DNA from: Chelonoidis abingdonii
Lineage: Eukaryota; Chordata; Testudines; Testudinidae
NCBI RefSeq assembly: GCF_003597395.2
Contig: NC_133790.1
Span: 21,291,407 to 21,355,406 of the forward strand
Reading direction: 5' to 3'
Length of the DNA: 64,000 nucleotides
Position 1 is the first letter of the stretch; every line of letters starts with the position of its first letter. A program made the position numbers and the translations under genes. The notes beneath the pieces were generated by a model. The model worked only from the letters and a program-made list of their open reading frames with translations. It did no database searches and had not been told where the DNA came from. Shown here piece by piece: positions 17,791-30,639 of this stretch.

Positions 17791-20319
17791 AAAGTCCCTT
17801 GTATATCCCTTGGTGGTTCTGTTTACTTGATGTTAATTTCCCCGCCAAAACAGTCAGCAGAAAGCAACGTTAAGTCCTGCCCACCCTCCCAAAACAACCA
17901 CATTTGGCTAACATAATTCATTTAAAATTGATTTAAAAGTCCCTAAAGGTGCCCACCTCATAACTACAGAGACAATACAATAGAAAAGACTGACCAGACG
18001 CATAAATATCCTTCAAACGTCTCCCCAAGGGCCATGTTTTTTTCAGGGAGAGGGTGGTCACTAAACCAAGTGATAACAAACAAACATCTGGCATGTGTGC
18101 GTAAGGCCAAACTGTTACATGGCTTAAATTCTTTAACCCTGGACTTACCCATAAATAGTCCAATCACACCTTTTGTGAAGTCTATGAGGCAACCGTTGAG
18201 AAAAACAAGTACAATACAAAGAGGAGACTAATGTTACGTCAACTGAAGATTTAAAGAATGCAGATGCTTCGTGTAAGAACATATGCCTCTATTCCTCTCC
18301 TCTCCCCCACCTTTGACTGCAGGGTGTCATTTCTCCCCATTAATGCCATTGTGGATGCCTCACTGAATGAACTAGTCTAGAATTTCTATCTTACCAGTGA
18401 GACACTTAGCGACGAATTACAGAAAAAGTAGCCACTTCATATTGTTTGGCAACATTCAACCAATATCTCTAATAAGCACAAGCTCATAGTTAGTTGATAT
18501 AAGTGATAGTTGGCTGCAAGAGCCTAGTATTGAAGTTGGAGCTCTGACTGTTCCAAATAACTGTGTAGCTTATGACAGAAGTAAAAAATAAGACAAGTTA
18601 GCCTGCTATAGTCTTCAACATTTACTGTGATTCACTAAACCAGCTTTGAATAAGTGCTCTGGTCTTATCTTATTTTGTAAAGTGCTCAAATATAGAGAAT
18701 GTGAGCATTTTGCTAATAGGTTGCCTGGTAATCAGATAAGCAGTCTTTTCCCAGTTGCTTTTAAAGTTCACTTCAAGTGGTTATTGCAGTAAATTAAGCT
18801 ATTTGTACGCACGCTCAGCCAAATGGGTTTGGTTGATATATCTGCCATTTAGGCATCAGTTTGGATTTGGTTTTTATTTGAAAAAAACTTTTCTTTGCAG
18901 CTGTAAAGGGCACAATTTTTATATTAAAACTTACATTTTGCAAAAACTGATGACTCACATGCTCACCACTTCACTTTAGTGAACAGGGATCCCAAAGGCT
19001 GGAATTACATCATGAAGCTCAAGAGGCACCTAAAGGATCTGGCTGACATGGAGGTTAGGATTTCATCCTTATTGCTACTAAGGAAAGATTTTTATTCCTT
19101 TATTGGGGAAAACCATCTCTTGGGCAGTGTTTCTGATAGACAAATGAAAAGGTTAATGGCTTTTTTTTTTTTAAAGACCAAAGAGTAATATCAGTTTAAC
19201 AACAGATGAGTGTATCTGAGATATTATTTCATGTGTTGGAAGGGGAATGGACAATCCAAAACACACACTGAAATCTATCATCTCTGACTTAACTAAATAT
19301 TAATATAACATGGGTGTACATCAGACCACGAAAATTCTGGTCCTTCATCGTAGCTAATAAATTATGTTATTGGTTAAGAGTAAAAGCATTAAAAGAAGTA
19401 AAAAAAAGTGTTAACATTTATATACGAAAATAGTGATTCCTTTCTGGACTGCTTTCAGGAAAGTGTTCAGATATATCGTTAAGTCCAACAAACAGACCAT
19501 TTTAATTCTCTGTAAATAGATTTGAAAAGTAAAAATATACGAGGAGTCATGCTTTGCTTATAATGGTTACATATGGGTATATAGTCATATCCCTTTGCAA
19601 CAGGCTTATTTCAAAAAATACTACTCTGAGAAGTAGTCAATATATTAACTTTACTCTTGTTTTTTTCCTAGGATATGAAGACTCTCCCCTGAAAGTTATG
19701 ACTTAAATTGCGGGGTTTTATTTTTGTTTTTTCCCCTAAATAAAGCTAAATTATTACAGAAGGAAGAGTTCTGCTGGCTAATTCACTAATACAGAGGTTG
19801 TATTCTAAATGAAGTCTTGTTGGTAACCAACAGGAATTGAACCTAATTTTGCCAATTGAAGAAGTGATCATGTTACTATTTCTTAACAGGGAAAGTTTAA
19901 AAAATACCAGTGACACATATTACCTTAGAACACAGTGAGACATACTTATTGACAAAGTCTCTCTCAAAAAATAAAGCTTTTCTTATCTCCTCTATATTTC
20001 TACTGCACACCAAGTACATTTAAACAAATGGAAAGTAGGAATAGTGACCTTGGGAAATTGCACCCTCAAAATGATTTCTGGAGAAACAACTGATGTATAA
20101 CATGCTCAAAGGAAATGTAACTATAGATTCTCTTCTTTGGGGGTATCCTTAACTTTTGATCCAGGACCTGGCCAGCAGTACATTTATAAAATTGACAGGG
20201 ACTACCTGGATAACAATATCATCCAGAATTATAATTCCAAAACAAAAAAGTTTTGGAAGGAATATTAAACCTCATGCTTCAAATTTTAAACCACTCTATT
20301 AGAGATTAGGATGTGACTT

Positions 20320-20476
20320 AATATGTAGGCGCCGGAGGAGGTGGGCTGGAGGGTTAGATTATCCCACATCTGCCTGCTGTGGGGTTCCTATATCTTCCTC
20401 TGATGTGCTGGATGCTGGCTACCACCAGAGATAGGATATTGGACTAGATGAACCTCAGGTCTGATTTAGTATCGCA
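20320..20476 (+). repeat. Dispersed retroelement 3' tail
   Basis: Contains CCTTCCTCTGATG-like and AGATAGGATATTGGACTAGA phrases followed by GGTCTGATTTAGTATCGCAA, which match a very common amniote repeat tail. Family (CR1-like) is from memory and uncertain. Confidence 0.45.
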
Positions 20477-20712
20477 ATACCCATGTTCCCATATGCACGA
20501 AAAGATGTATAACAAAACACAGATCTGTACTTTTGGTTGCACAGCTGAGAGAAGTTTCCTAATGTTACTCAGAGAAAGGTGTCAGCCAAAAAGAAGCAGC
20601 AACTGTTTTCTTTGTTAAAGCTTCTTCTTCTCAAGCAGAACAAATTGAACTGGCTCCCCAATAACCAGATAGTGACTCACGAAAACAGATCAATGAAAAG
20701 ATTCAATTTAGA

Positions 20713-20878
20713 ATCATAGAATATTAGGGTTGGAAGGGACCTCAGGAGGTCATCTAGTCCAACCCCCTGCTCAAAGCAGGACCAGTCCCCAAACAGATTT
20801 TTGCCCCAAATCCCTAAATGGCACCTCAAAGACTGAACTCACAACCCTGGGTTTAGCAGGCCAACTGAGCTATACATG
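20713..20878 (-). mobile_element. tRNA-derived SINE, Cry (tortoise polIII/SINE) type
   Basis: Read on the minus strand: a tRNA-like head (ATAGCTCAGTTGGCCTGC, then GGTTGTGAGTTCAGTC as B box), a middle GGCAAAAATCTGTTTGGGGA, and a tail GGTCCTGCTTTGAGCAGGGG through CCTTCCAACCC to TTCTATGATTC. About ten bases are missing in the A-box region compared with the sequence I recall (GTGGTTTGAGCATT reduced). The tail is shared with the CR1 LINE at 42262-42348. Known as a cryptodiran turtle family, which is the main taxonomic clue. Confidence 0.8.
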
Positions 20879-20924
20879 ATGAACGTGCTCGTTAAGTCAG
20901 ATTTTGAAAAAATAATAATCTTAC

Positions 20925-21120
20925 TACCATTGTGACACTGTACCTCATTCTTCACAGTGATATTATTATATGATTATGACATAATTATTATGTATTTTAT
21001 GCAAGATAAGTCATGTGAGGAGTCATTGGAAAATTTTTTTGTTGGTGAATTGCTTTGCTGAATATGATTATCCTATTTGTTCGCATGTATCATTTTTGTA
21101 TCTGAAGTTATGAATATTGA
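20925..21120 (+). repeat. Turtle dispersed repeat, class undetermined
   Basis: The run from TGACACTGTACC through ATGATTATCCTATTTGTTCG to CTGAAGTTATGAATATTGAC matches a repeat I recognise from turtle genomes. Whether it is LTR-derived or a LINE tail cannot be decided here. No open frame. Confidence 0.45.
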
Positions 21121-21585
21121 CTAGGTAACTAGCTTCCCCTCCAAATCAGCACCCCAGTCTTCCCAAGCACACATTTCCCCGTCTCACACTGTTTTTTGGG
21201 GAAAAGATATATATGTATTGTTTGTGAACAGGAAACTCTTTTCTGAAATTCTCTTGACTTCTTTGACCTCCTTCTCAATCTGAGTTTAGGCCTGAATATA
21301 AAAAGAAAACCATGTCTGTCCTCACCTCCTGAAAACTGTCTTCTAGAAATGGATGATGGCCAGTTGTCCACACTTTTTTTTTTTTTTAAAAGATCTCTCA
21401 ACAACCATATACTACTGAACTCTGATTGTGGTAGATGGTACTGCTGGAGTGGTTCATTCTTTCCTCTCAGAGATCCCAAAGGGTAATATTGGACTCCTCT
21501 ACCTCAAAGGTTCTCCTGTTTTGCAGGGTTCTGCACTCTCATCCTTCCTGTTCAATATGGGAGGCCACTAGATGAGACTGACTCT

Positions 21586-22573
21586 CAGGGTGGATAAAAA
21601 TCAATGATTTTAAAATAAATAAATAAATAAAAAGATTTTTATTTAAATAGGATTTTTTTGATAAAATGCTTTTTGAGGAAAATCCTATCTAAAGATCATT
21701 TTAATTAAGAGACATTACAGCTCAAAGATATCTCATGGAATAGGGATTATAAATTCTAGTTCTATAGTATGAGACAATATATTCATGTAATGTTTAAAAA
21801 AAGTTTTGTAAATGAGTTCCAATAGTTTATGGATTAGGGACCGAATCTTATGGGGTTCCACAGGCTTCTGTACAGATTATTTAGGTTAATCTTTCTATCT
21901 ACCCAATGGGGCTCAGTGCTCAGTCTAGAAGATACCATCAGAGATGTTTAGTTTTGCAGTTCTCAAACTGTGGATGTGTGTCTCCAGAGGTAACATGCTT
22001 GTTAATAACAAAAATGTTTATAAATAAAGAAATAAATAATATATAGAAGTGAGAAATAACAGACCTTAACCCTATTGTCCCTCTGCAAATTTGTGTACAC
22101 AAAGTCAACCCCTTACCTCTCTAAAAGTGCAAAGTTTAAAAAAGTTCAATGAATAGAAGATTGTTGGGGAGGGAATAGATCTGGACAAGGAGAAGAAGTC
22201 TGGAGATAAACGTGAGAAGTGAGGGACATATGCGTTTTGATAAAATATGTGTTTGCTGTTGAAGAAAAAATCTAGAATATTTAACTTTGTTGTTTTAGTT
22301 AAATAAAACAATTTAAATGTCTGTCTGGTGATGTTCTCCTCTTAGCACAGCATGGAAAGAAAATCCTCCAAATACTAATGATTAACCTGTTGAATTGGAG
22401 ATAGCTCACCTCTCAATGACTTCATAAATATCTACTTCAATTTCCTTTGGTAAATGAAATAATCATTCATTCATTTTCTGATATAGCTGTAAAACTTAAG
22501 GTTATAACAACCATGTAGAAAACCATGATTAAAACAAGTCTTTCTGCCTAGTGATTTAAATCAACTCCACCCT
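21586..22573. mobile_element. Non-autonomous DNA element, GGGTGGA ends
   Basis: The left end CAGGGTGGATAAAAATCAAT and the right end TTAAATCAACTCCACCCTT form imperfect inverted termini (AGGGTGGA core) about 990 bp apart. The interior is AT-rich with a TAAA microsatellite near 21617 and no coding frame. I recognise both ends as one turtle hAT-like family. No target duplication is visible, so the pairing is moderately certain. Confidence 0.55.
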
Positions 22574-24024
22574 TTTGATGCTACAATTCTGGCTGCCGTG
22601 CCAAGTATGGAAATGATACAGCCTTTTGTTACATCCACATGAAAGGTCTCTTGACTCTCCCAGTGCTTGCCAGAGGCTGAGGCTCAAATGAGTTCAAGTT
22701 GGTTGATGATCAGTACTACAAAACTGAAATGTTACTGATAGGGGGACAATTTGGAGAGGGCAGCAGGGGTGATGTCTGACCCTATGATTATGTGCGTTAG
22801 TTCCACAATATGGGATTGCTTCTAAATCACTGATAATTTCTGGAGTGCAAGAGTGCATGAGTAGCCACGAGCACCTTCTTCCGATCTCTGTGTAGTGTCT
22901 TTGTGACCTCAAATCAGTGCAACTTTACATGAGGCTGCTTTTGAAAACACATTGAGAAACTTCAACCAGTGCAGAATGCAGATGCCTGTTTCCCTCCTGG
23001 CTGTCTCACTGTCGTGAACAACGATAAAACTCAGTTCTGCAAATCAGTTACAGGTGCAATGCAGCTTCTCTCTGCAGAACACTCCAAAATGCAACTATAA
23101 ATGGATCACCTGACATTCTGAATCCCAACCAAGAAATCTTGACACAAAAAGTAACTAGAAACAGCTAAGTTCTACAAGAGCAAAGAAGAAGAAAAGAAGG
23201 CAAGGTCCTCAGAATATACTACCCCAAATGGCCCATCAGAAATGAAGTCTGATTACCGTCAGATTACCCGGCAAAGTTCTCCTGTTTACTTGGGGTTTTG
23301 AGGGACTGAGATGCAGAGGGATTGTAGGGAGTTATTTTGATGAGGATGAAATTTGTTTTAGTTTTTGTTAACATGCTTTAAGGTTACCAGATAAGCAGAT
23401 TTGAATAAATCAGAAAATAAATATTCTTGAGAAGTATCATATGACTATTAAAAGAAACAGGATCCAGATCTTATTTCTATTACTTGAGTTGAAACTGCTG
23501 TTATCAGTGTTTTCTACAAGTTGCATGCTATATTTTCCTTTGAATATGAATCAACTGAATAAAAATGAAACCTTAAATAGAAAAATCAATATTTTTCACT
23601 GGTTTCAAGGGCAACTAAATGCACACAACACCTGGTCTTTATATATTTACAAAAGCACCAGGTTAATTTGGAGAGAGACAATGCATTATTTTTATGCACA
23701 TTGGGCAAGAAGCCAATCATCACTTATGAAGCCACAATTCAAATTTATGGACAGATTTTTTTGCCTTAATTTTTATTTCCTCTATGTGCTCTCCGGTAAC
23801 TATAAATATACCCAGAGCAATGCTTGCAGTCTCCAATTCTGGTTGATTAAACTGTCACTATAATAAAGTTTAAAATAGAAGAAGCCTTCTGATGCCATAG
23901 TTTCCCAAAGAATAAATGTAAACGTGATTTATTTAAATATAAATATTAAAATAAATATTTAACACATGCAGTCTTTTCATCTTCTGAGCACCAATATTAA
24001 TTAATCTTCTGCACTTTTGTGAGG

Positions 24025-24120
24025 GCAAGCAATATCCCCATTCTACGATAAAAAAACTGAGGCAGACGTTAAATAAGTCATCTAAAAACACAAACTGCAA
24101 CTGTTAAGAGTTGGGAACAT
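24025..24120 (-). repeat. MIR/CORE-SINE-like fragment
   Basis: CCCCATTCTACGATAAAAAA followed by CTGAGGCAGACGTTAAATAA and AGTCATCTAAAAACACA resembles the old SINE motif CCCCATTTTACAGATGGGG, then AAACTGAGGCACAGAGAGG. Strongly diverged. Strand follows the usual orientation of that motif and is not certain. Confidence 0.4.
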
Positions 24121-26882
24121 ACAACAAGTTTTCTAGTCTCTCAGCCCTGTTTCAGCCATGCTGCTCTCATTTTTTTTCTGAAACATGATTCCCTTCTAGA
24201 ATATTTGTAGTATATCAAATTATTCTGGTAACAAAATGAATTCTTAATAGAATATGACAATATTTACCTTCATATTAGTCTTAAAAATAGTGCACATTAT
24301 TTACCCTTTGCTTATTCTTGTCTATAAACGCAATACTAAAAGTAATTTCATTTCAGGACAATTTTTTTCCATTCTAATTGGAACCACTGGCTTCTAGTAA
24401 CAAGCTGCTCAAATGAGAGTGTATTGCACACACACTATTTTAGTCCAACAACTGTACAGTCTCTAGTACTAAACATCACAGAATTATGGGGTTAAGGTGG
24501 AGGCAAAAGGAGGGACCCTATTATTAACCAAAAATTATGAACGTGGTGTTAAATGCACTGCCTTTCTTTTATTCATTCCAATACACAAAGAGCCAACTTC
24601 ACTTATGCTAACACAAACCAGATCACTGAATGTGCCAGAATCCAAACTAGGGATTAATTATGAAATGTTTTTCCAGCAAGGGAAGGAGAAATATATTATA
24701 CTAGCTCTGGCTCTCCATGGGATGAAACACTCAATTTGAAAACCAGTGAATTTCAAAATGTAAGGCAGAATTAGTTTCAGATCCTACACCTGCCTGAGTC
24801 CTGCTGGAAACTTTTATAGATTTATAATTACATTTTTCCTCCCCCTTCAAGTGCCTTTTTCTGTCCCTTCTAGCTATGCGAAAGACAGGAGGAAACTGAC
24901 TTCATACAGAGCACTATCAGAAGCACAAATAAAACTGAAAAAAAATGGAGAAAGCTACTTTTCCCTTTAATATTGTAGTTACAATAAACTTAAATGTCAA
25001 TTGTATCAACAGTAGGTAAAAATTTTCACACGTGTGAACTTTAAGGAGGGAATACACACAACTTTGAATCTTTTAGGAATGGTCCATTATTTTACAGTGA
25101 AAGTTTGAAGTGTAAGTCAATCTGAAAGTGACTGTTTCCAAAAGCTTTATGTAGGAGTAAGACCAATGTTCAGAAAAAAATATAGAGCAATCCCCATCTC
25201 TCTCAACCATTCCTGTCAGTTCCAGTATCTCTTAAATAGCACACCGAAAACAAATCCATCTTCCAAGAACGTTAACAGAGCCAGAAAAGCCAAATGGAAG
25301 GGGAAAAAAGCCGCAATGGAAGGAAACAATTAAGGAGACCTGCTTCTGTTTACCAGCTGCTTTGCATGTTATGGATGATTTTTATTACATCTAATTAACA
25401 GGAGGTACAGCATGGCCTGATGGGCTGACTGAACATCCAGGAAAGGGACAAGTTATCATCTGAATGAAAATATATGCCCCAAAACACATCTAATTATATT
25501 TTCAGGAAGCACAAATTCAAAACTGGCACATTTAAAGACAGCAGAATTTTTTTCAAATACCTTCACCTAACAGTAGCATTGTTGGAGAATCTTCATTATG
25601 ATGAACTCAATCTACTTTAAAGCTCCACTTTCTTCTATTTAACTTGCACTAAACTCTATTCCTCAAGGAATCAGTAACAGAATGATGTTAATTTAAGACC
25701 TCCAACAAAACTTCCTCTTTGTCGTAGAGTTGTATTATTGGCTAAACTAAGAGGAGTCTTTCCCACTGAAATCCACCCAGAACTTTTCTGGATGCTGTTT
25801 CAGACCATACACAGATAAAGCAATAACCACAAAGAGCTGGGTTTCAAGGAAGCTGTCAATCGAGAAATAAGCCTTTTCAGAGCTGGATGTTCTTTATAGG
25901 GAAAGTGGGTCAGGGAGGTTGGAGTATATTTACATCAAAAAGATGGGAGAGCATCTGTAGGAGTATTATTGGCATTTTAGGAATTAGCTACTGTATTGCA
26001 GTTTTAGTAATATTTAGTAGTTATCTGAAATCATCTCTAGTATTTGAGACAGATTGTTCATGAAAAAAATCAACTCTACTAAAAAGGATTAGTCTTCCAA
26101 AAAATGGATGTTCTAACAGGCTTTCTGTGGACGGCAGATATAAAATGGGAATGAAAGAACATATTTAAGTTCTGGTTTTGTAAAATCTTTACTGGGGGCA
26201 GGACTATGTGAGAAAATATGAGTCAACATTTCAAACAGGTCACAGATTTTATAGCACATCACATTTAAAAAACTTCTAACCAATGGGTCTGCAGTTCTCA
26301 TAAGTAATTAAATTTCAAGCATTTCCACTGTCAGCCAAAATTCCTGTTTAACTGTACAATGCAAAGCAGCAGCAGCAGCCTGACTGAAGGAAAACATTGC
26401 TCTGCAGCACACTTACACAGAAAAAGACCGTAAGCTGTTCCGACAAGAATGAAAAACAAAATGTGTGGTCACCTGTGCTTAAATGCATTTTACTGGTTAC
26501 ATAAGGAACAGAACTATTTTTAAACTTCATTACAAAATACCACATTAACACAGAGCTAATTCTAAAATTTGCAGCAAAGGCAATCAGCGACCGGTCTCAC
26601 TCATATTTCTCCTTCGGCTCTATGTATGCTTAAAAGTAATAAAGTATCTTGTGTAACTACTAAGGAGCAGAATACCATTATTTGTGAAAGATTGATGTTA
26701 AGCAGGTTATCCAGTGATAGACTCTTTTTGGCTACCTCCACAGCTAAAAACCATGGGGATCCAACACAGTTCATAGCTGCAAGTTACAAACCAAGTAGGA
26801 AACGTGGAAAACTATTTCCTCAGTACATATCCACAACTGTCTTCAGTCTCACTTGACTATAGATACTAACTATACTTTGATG

Positions 26883-26908
26883 CGGGGGGGAGGGGGGAAG
26901 AGGAGGGA
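26883..26908 (+). repeat. G-rich tract with quadruplex potential
   Basis: Runs of 7, 6, 2 and 3 G separated by one to four bases. It could fold as a G-quadruplex on the plus strand; only composition supports this. Confidence 0.4.
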
Positions 26909-28859
26909 ACATGGTTACACATCAGCTAGTCTTCTGAACCTAGCTCTGTGTCAATAGGAGAGGGGAGACAAGACACCATCCAGACTCCCACACCCAACAG
27001 AACTTGGCTCCTAACTTAGGAGTGGATGAGAATGAGTAAAAGACAAGGGCTCTGTTCCCCTTTGCCCACATTGTGGCAGCTGGTGATAGGGCACTGGAAA
27101 TCAATGATTCATTTTAAAAATTACAGCTTTGCCAGTGGTATACACCTAACTCTGCACAGGCTAAGAAACCCCTTGTTACTACATTAGCCAGCAATGCCAC
27201 CTGAGCTCAATAATTTTATGACCAACATGTACAGTTTTGCAAGATATGTTAAAATAAGGGAAAATCCAATCTCATGCTTCACAGCATGAGCAATTTCCAG
27301 AGACGTTGGGAAGTAATTTTTGTCCTTTCACCAATGTTTAATACCAAACAACCAGGTAGGTACATTATGGTTTCTGATTTACTTTCCAACTTTCTCTGAC
27401 ACATCAGAATGACAGATGCTGGAGGCAAGACACATACTTCATTTACCAACAGCTTGATCAATCCTATATTCCTCTGAGTTGTGCTTCCATCTGTTCCCAC
27501 TGCAGGTCCAATAGCATATTATCCATTAGGCTCCTGGGTGCTGCGACCCCTAAATCTTCCTCCCTTCTCCCACCTGGTGCTATTCCTGCTTGAAACTGCC
27601 TCCCTACCCTGCTGGGATCAGATTCAGCTATCACCACCAGATCCTTTTATTTCAGACTCCAGTCAGGAGTGCCTACTGCTAAACGGTGATGTGATTCTTT
27701 TGCCTGTCAGTCCTCACAACTGTCCCTGAGTTTGTCTGTTTTCCATGTCCAGTCTTGCACTGGGATACTGCAAGGGTGAAAGTCCGCAGTTATCCAATCT
27801 CTACTCGGTTGGGAGTGGTTGGCTCCCAATCACTATATTAAAGCAGACATTAGGGGGAACAGAAACAAACATTTCTGGAAATTACTGTTGGGATCCAGAG
27901 CAGTCCCAATTATCACCTTATTCCCAGCTGCCATGAAAGTGAGCTGCAGATAGGCAGTCTGAAAAGGCGATGAATTCCAAGTCAGAGCCATTGTTTGTCT
28001 TATCTTTCCCCATTACAATATTAACTACCCCACTGGTGTTTCTTTTCATGCTAGACTCATTACATTTCCAGTTGGGTGAGACAAGACTCATAAGGAGTAG
28101 TCTTTTTTCAGAAGCTTTTGGCTAGAACATCATAAGTGGAAAGGCAGAGAATAGAGTTTTGGCAGTCTGAATACTTTGATGACTCAGCCAGCCAGGACCA
28201 AGGAAAGTTATGTGAAACCCTAAAATATTTTTATTTGAATAAAGCATTATGTTGACAGAGAATTTTGCCCATTTCATTCTTCCCTACTTTATATTCTAGT
28301 TCAGTGTTCCAAAGACTTTCCTTGTATACGAACAGGTTTTAAAAATAAACCCAACTAGTTTACACTCCCCACTTCATTATGTTTCTAATGCACAGTGTTA
28401 CAGGTTCATTCTGCATAAGCCAATTAAACACACATGAAAACAGTTTTGTTTTTTTTAGCCTGGCGTTACATTCATTCATCTCTTAACACTTGATCATGAT
28501 GCAAACCATACAAAAGAGGTTGACCTTTTGTTATGGAATTAAGACTAGGGATGCTTCAATTTAAAATTCTATGTTTGGTTAATAAGAAAATGGTATCAGT
28601 TTTTTGGGATCCATTTCTGAAGTCTAGAAACTACAACAAGAGTCTGTGTGGTATAAGAACATTACCTATGGCTCAAGAACTCTAGTTTCACTTTCCTCAA
28701 AGACTTTCAAAACTTCACCTTACTTGGTTCCACAAAGTAAGTGAGTTGCCATAAGAACCTCTACAGGATGTCTACTGACCATTAAGATAATTAAATAACA
28801 AAGCCAAGCAGTATCTTCAGATGTTATCTCTGTGCTTAGGCCTTGTCTACACTTGCAAG

Positions 28860-29010
28860 TTGCAGCGCTGGTGAGGGGGTTACAGCGCTGCAACTTAGCA
28901 GGTGTCTACACTTAAAAGCTCAGCCAGCGCTGCAACTCCCTGTTTGCAGCGCTGGCTGTACACCTGGTCTGCTTCAGTGTGCGAGACCACGCTGTGATGC
29001 AGCGCTGGTC
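28860..29010. repeat. Subterminal GCAGCGCTG repeats, left side of Harbinger element
   Basis: Five copies of (T)GCAGCGCTG or its complement within 150 bp of the left end. The right end holds four or more between 31885 and 32008. Such subterminal repeats are typical transposase or accessory-protein binding sites; that role is inference. Confidence 0.6.
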
Positions 29011-29116
29011 ATCAGGTGTGGACACCACCAGCGTTTTTATTGGCCTCCCAGGGTATTAGGACTTATCCCAGCATCTTTCAGCCTCTCGTCACTGCTTAGC
29101 ACTCCACTGCCTGGGC

Positions 29117-29655
29117 TTAGCCTGGAAGGAGGAGAGCGGGGCTGCCCCGAGCTCCGGCCGGGAGAGCGGGGCTTGCCCGAGCTCCGGCCGGGAGAGCGGG
29201 GCTTGCGGGTTTGCGTCGCGCTCTCGGCCGGTGAGAGCGGGGCTGCTGGAGCTCGGGCCGGGAGAGCGGGGCTTGCGGGGCTTGCTGGAGCTCCGGCGCG
29301 GCGAGAGCCCGGCTTGCTGGAGCTCCGGCGGGAGAGCGCTGCTGAGCTCGGCCGGCGAGCGGGGCTTGCGGGTTTGCCGCGCTCGGCGGGAGAGTGGGGC
29401 TTGCTGAAGCTCCAGCCGGGAGAGCGGCGCTTGGCGGGTTGCCGCGCTCCGGCCGGGAGACGGGCTTGCTGGAGCTCCAGCCGGAGAGCGGGGCTTGCTG
29501 AGCTCCGGCCAGAAGCGGCGCTTGCGGGGTTTGCCGCTCCGGCGGAGAGCGGGGTTGCTGGAGCTCCAGCCGGAGAGCGGGGGCTTGCGGGGTTTGCCGG
29601 CTCGGCCGGGAGAGCGGGGCTGCCGGAGTCAGCCGGGAGAGCGGGGCTTTAATAG
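29117..29655 (+). repeat. GC-rich minisatellite inside the Harbinger element
   Basis: Roughly fifteen irregular units of about 28-45 bp built on GAGAGCGGGGCTTGC plus GGAGCTCCGGCC or GGGTTTGCCGCGCTC. CpG-dense. Long Ala/Gly/Arg and Pro/Ala/Ser open frames on both strands (28843-29652 and 29117-29662) come from the repeat and are not genes. Confidence 0.9.
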
Positions 29656-30639
29656 AGCTCATGTAGTGTATTCAGTACAGACTTGGCCTTTTACTGTTTT
29701 ACACAGGGTTGAAGAAAGGACAAAAACAGATATCATGCTAACCTGATTGATTTTGGAGTTCATTTTTTTCCATGAAACTGAAGTACAAGGTATATACAGA
29801 AAGAAAGGAGAGATAACAAAGGACATATAGCAGTATGGATAGCAGGGCTGTAATTTAGTGTCTCTTGTGATGCTAGTTATAAACACTACCTGCAATGGTG
29901 TGTTTTTGACATCAGTAGAAAATCTGGATAGAATTATAGCCTTGAAATCAATCTGGGAATAGAAGGCAGAAATCTATAAATCAGACAGAAAACAACCTAC
30001 AGAGTCCTATTGCGGAGGGCTCTGTTCCTTAGAACTAATAAATGGTTAGTGTTCAAATACTATGTTTTAATCAGACTCCCCCCACATACACTAGTGCACA
30101 TAAATAAATTAATACACCATTGAGGGGATCAGTCTCTGACTCTCCATCTTATAGAAAGAGAAAGCAGACCTAGTAATTGGGAAAAAAGAAAGAAAATTAA
30201 GTTATTTGAAAACAAACAAAATGGGCTATAAAGTTGTGTTAAAAATGTATAAAAAACAGTGCATACAGCATCCACCACTGCATCCAAAGAACTGCCCTAG
30301 AACAAGGAGGGAATAATCACGTCCCCCCTTCCTGTGTTAGTACTGTTTTTTAATAAAGGATTTCTTGTCTTTTATTCACTGTTATTATTACAGAAACGTA
30401 ACATGTACTACAAGTAAAAAATAGGAACTGCAAATCAATGAACACTGCAGGTAATGCTGGAGCATGCTCTTAACTGCAGTGGAAGGCACCAACATACTGT
30501 TGGCTTTCAGCCTCAAAGTGCTCCTTTAACGGATCCCTTATCCTTGAAGCACTGTGCTGGGCTCTCTAGTCGCCCTGCTCTCTGGCTGTTTCAAATTCAG
30601 CCTCCAGGCGTTGAACCTCGGAGGTCCATTCGTCAATGA

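Noticed and set aside
20800..20878. tRNA-like sequence with a B box
   Set aside because: Head of a SINE, with a deletion around the A box and no cloverleaf; not a tRNA gene.
23441..23863. 140-codon open frame
   Set aside because: No recognisable domain, AT-rich composition like its surroundings, no splice or family evidence; most likely chance.
28843..29652. 269-codon open frame
   Set aside because: It lies in the GC-rich tandem array of the Harbinger element, is Ala/Gly/Arg low complexity, and the opposite strand is equally open.
29117..29655. CpG island or promoter of a gene
   Set aside because: The CpG density comes from transposon-borne tandem repeats; no exon in sense follows it.
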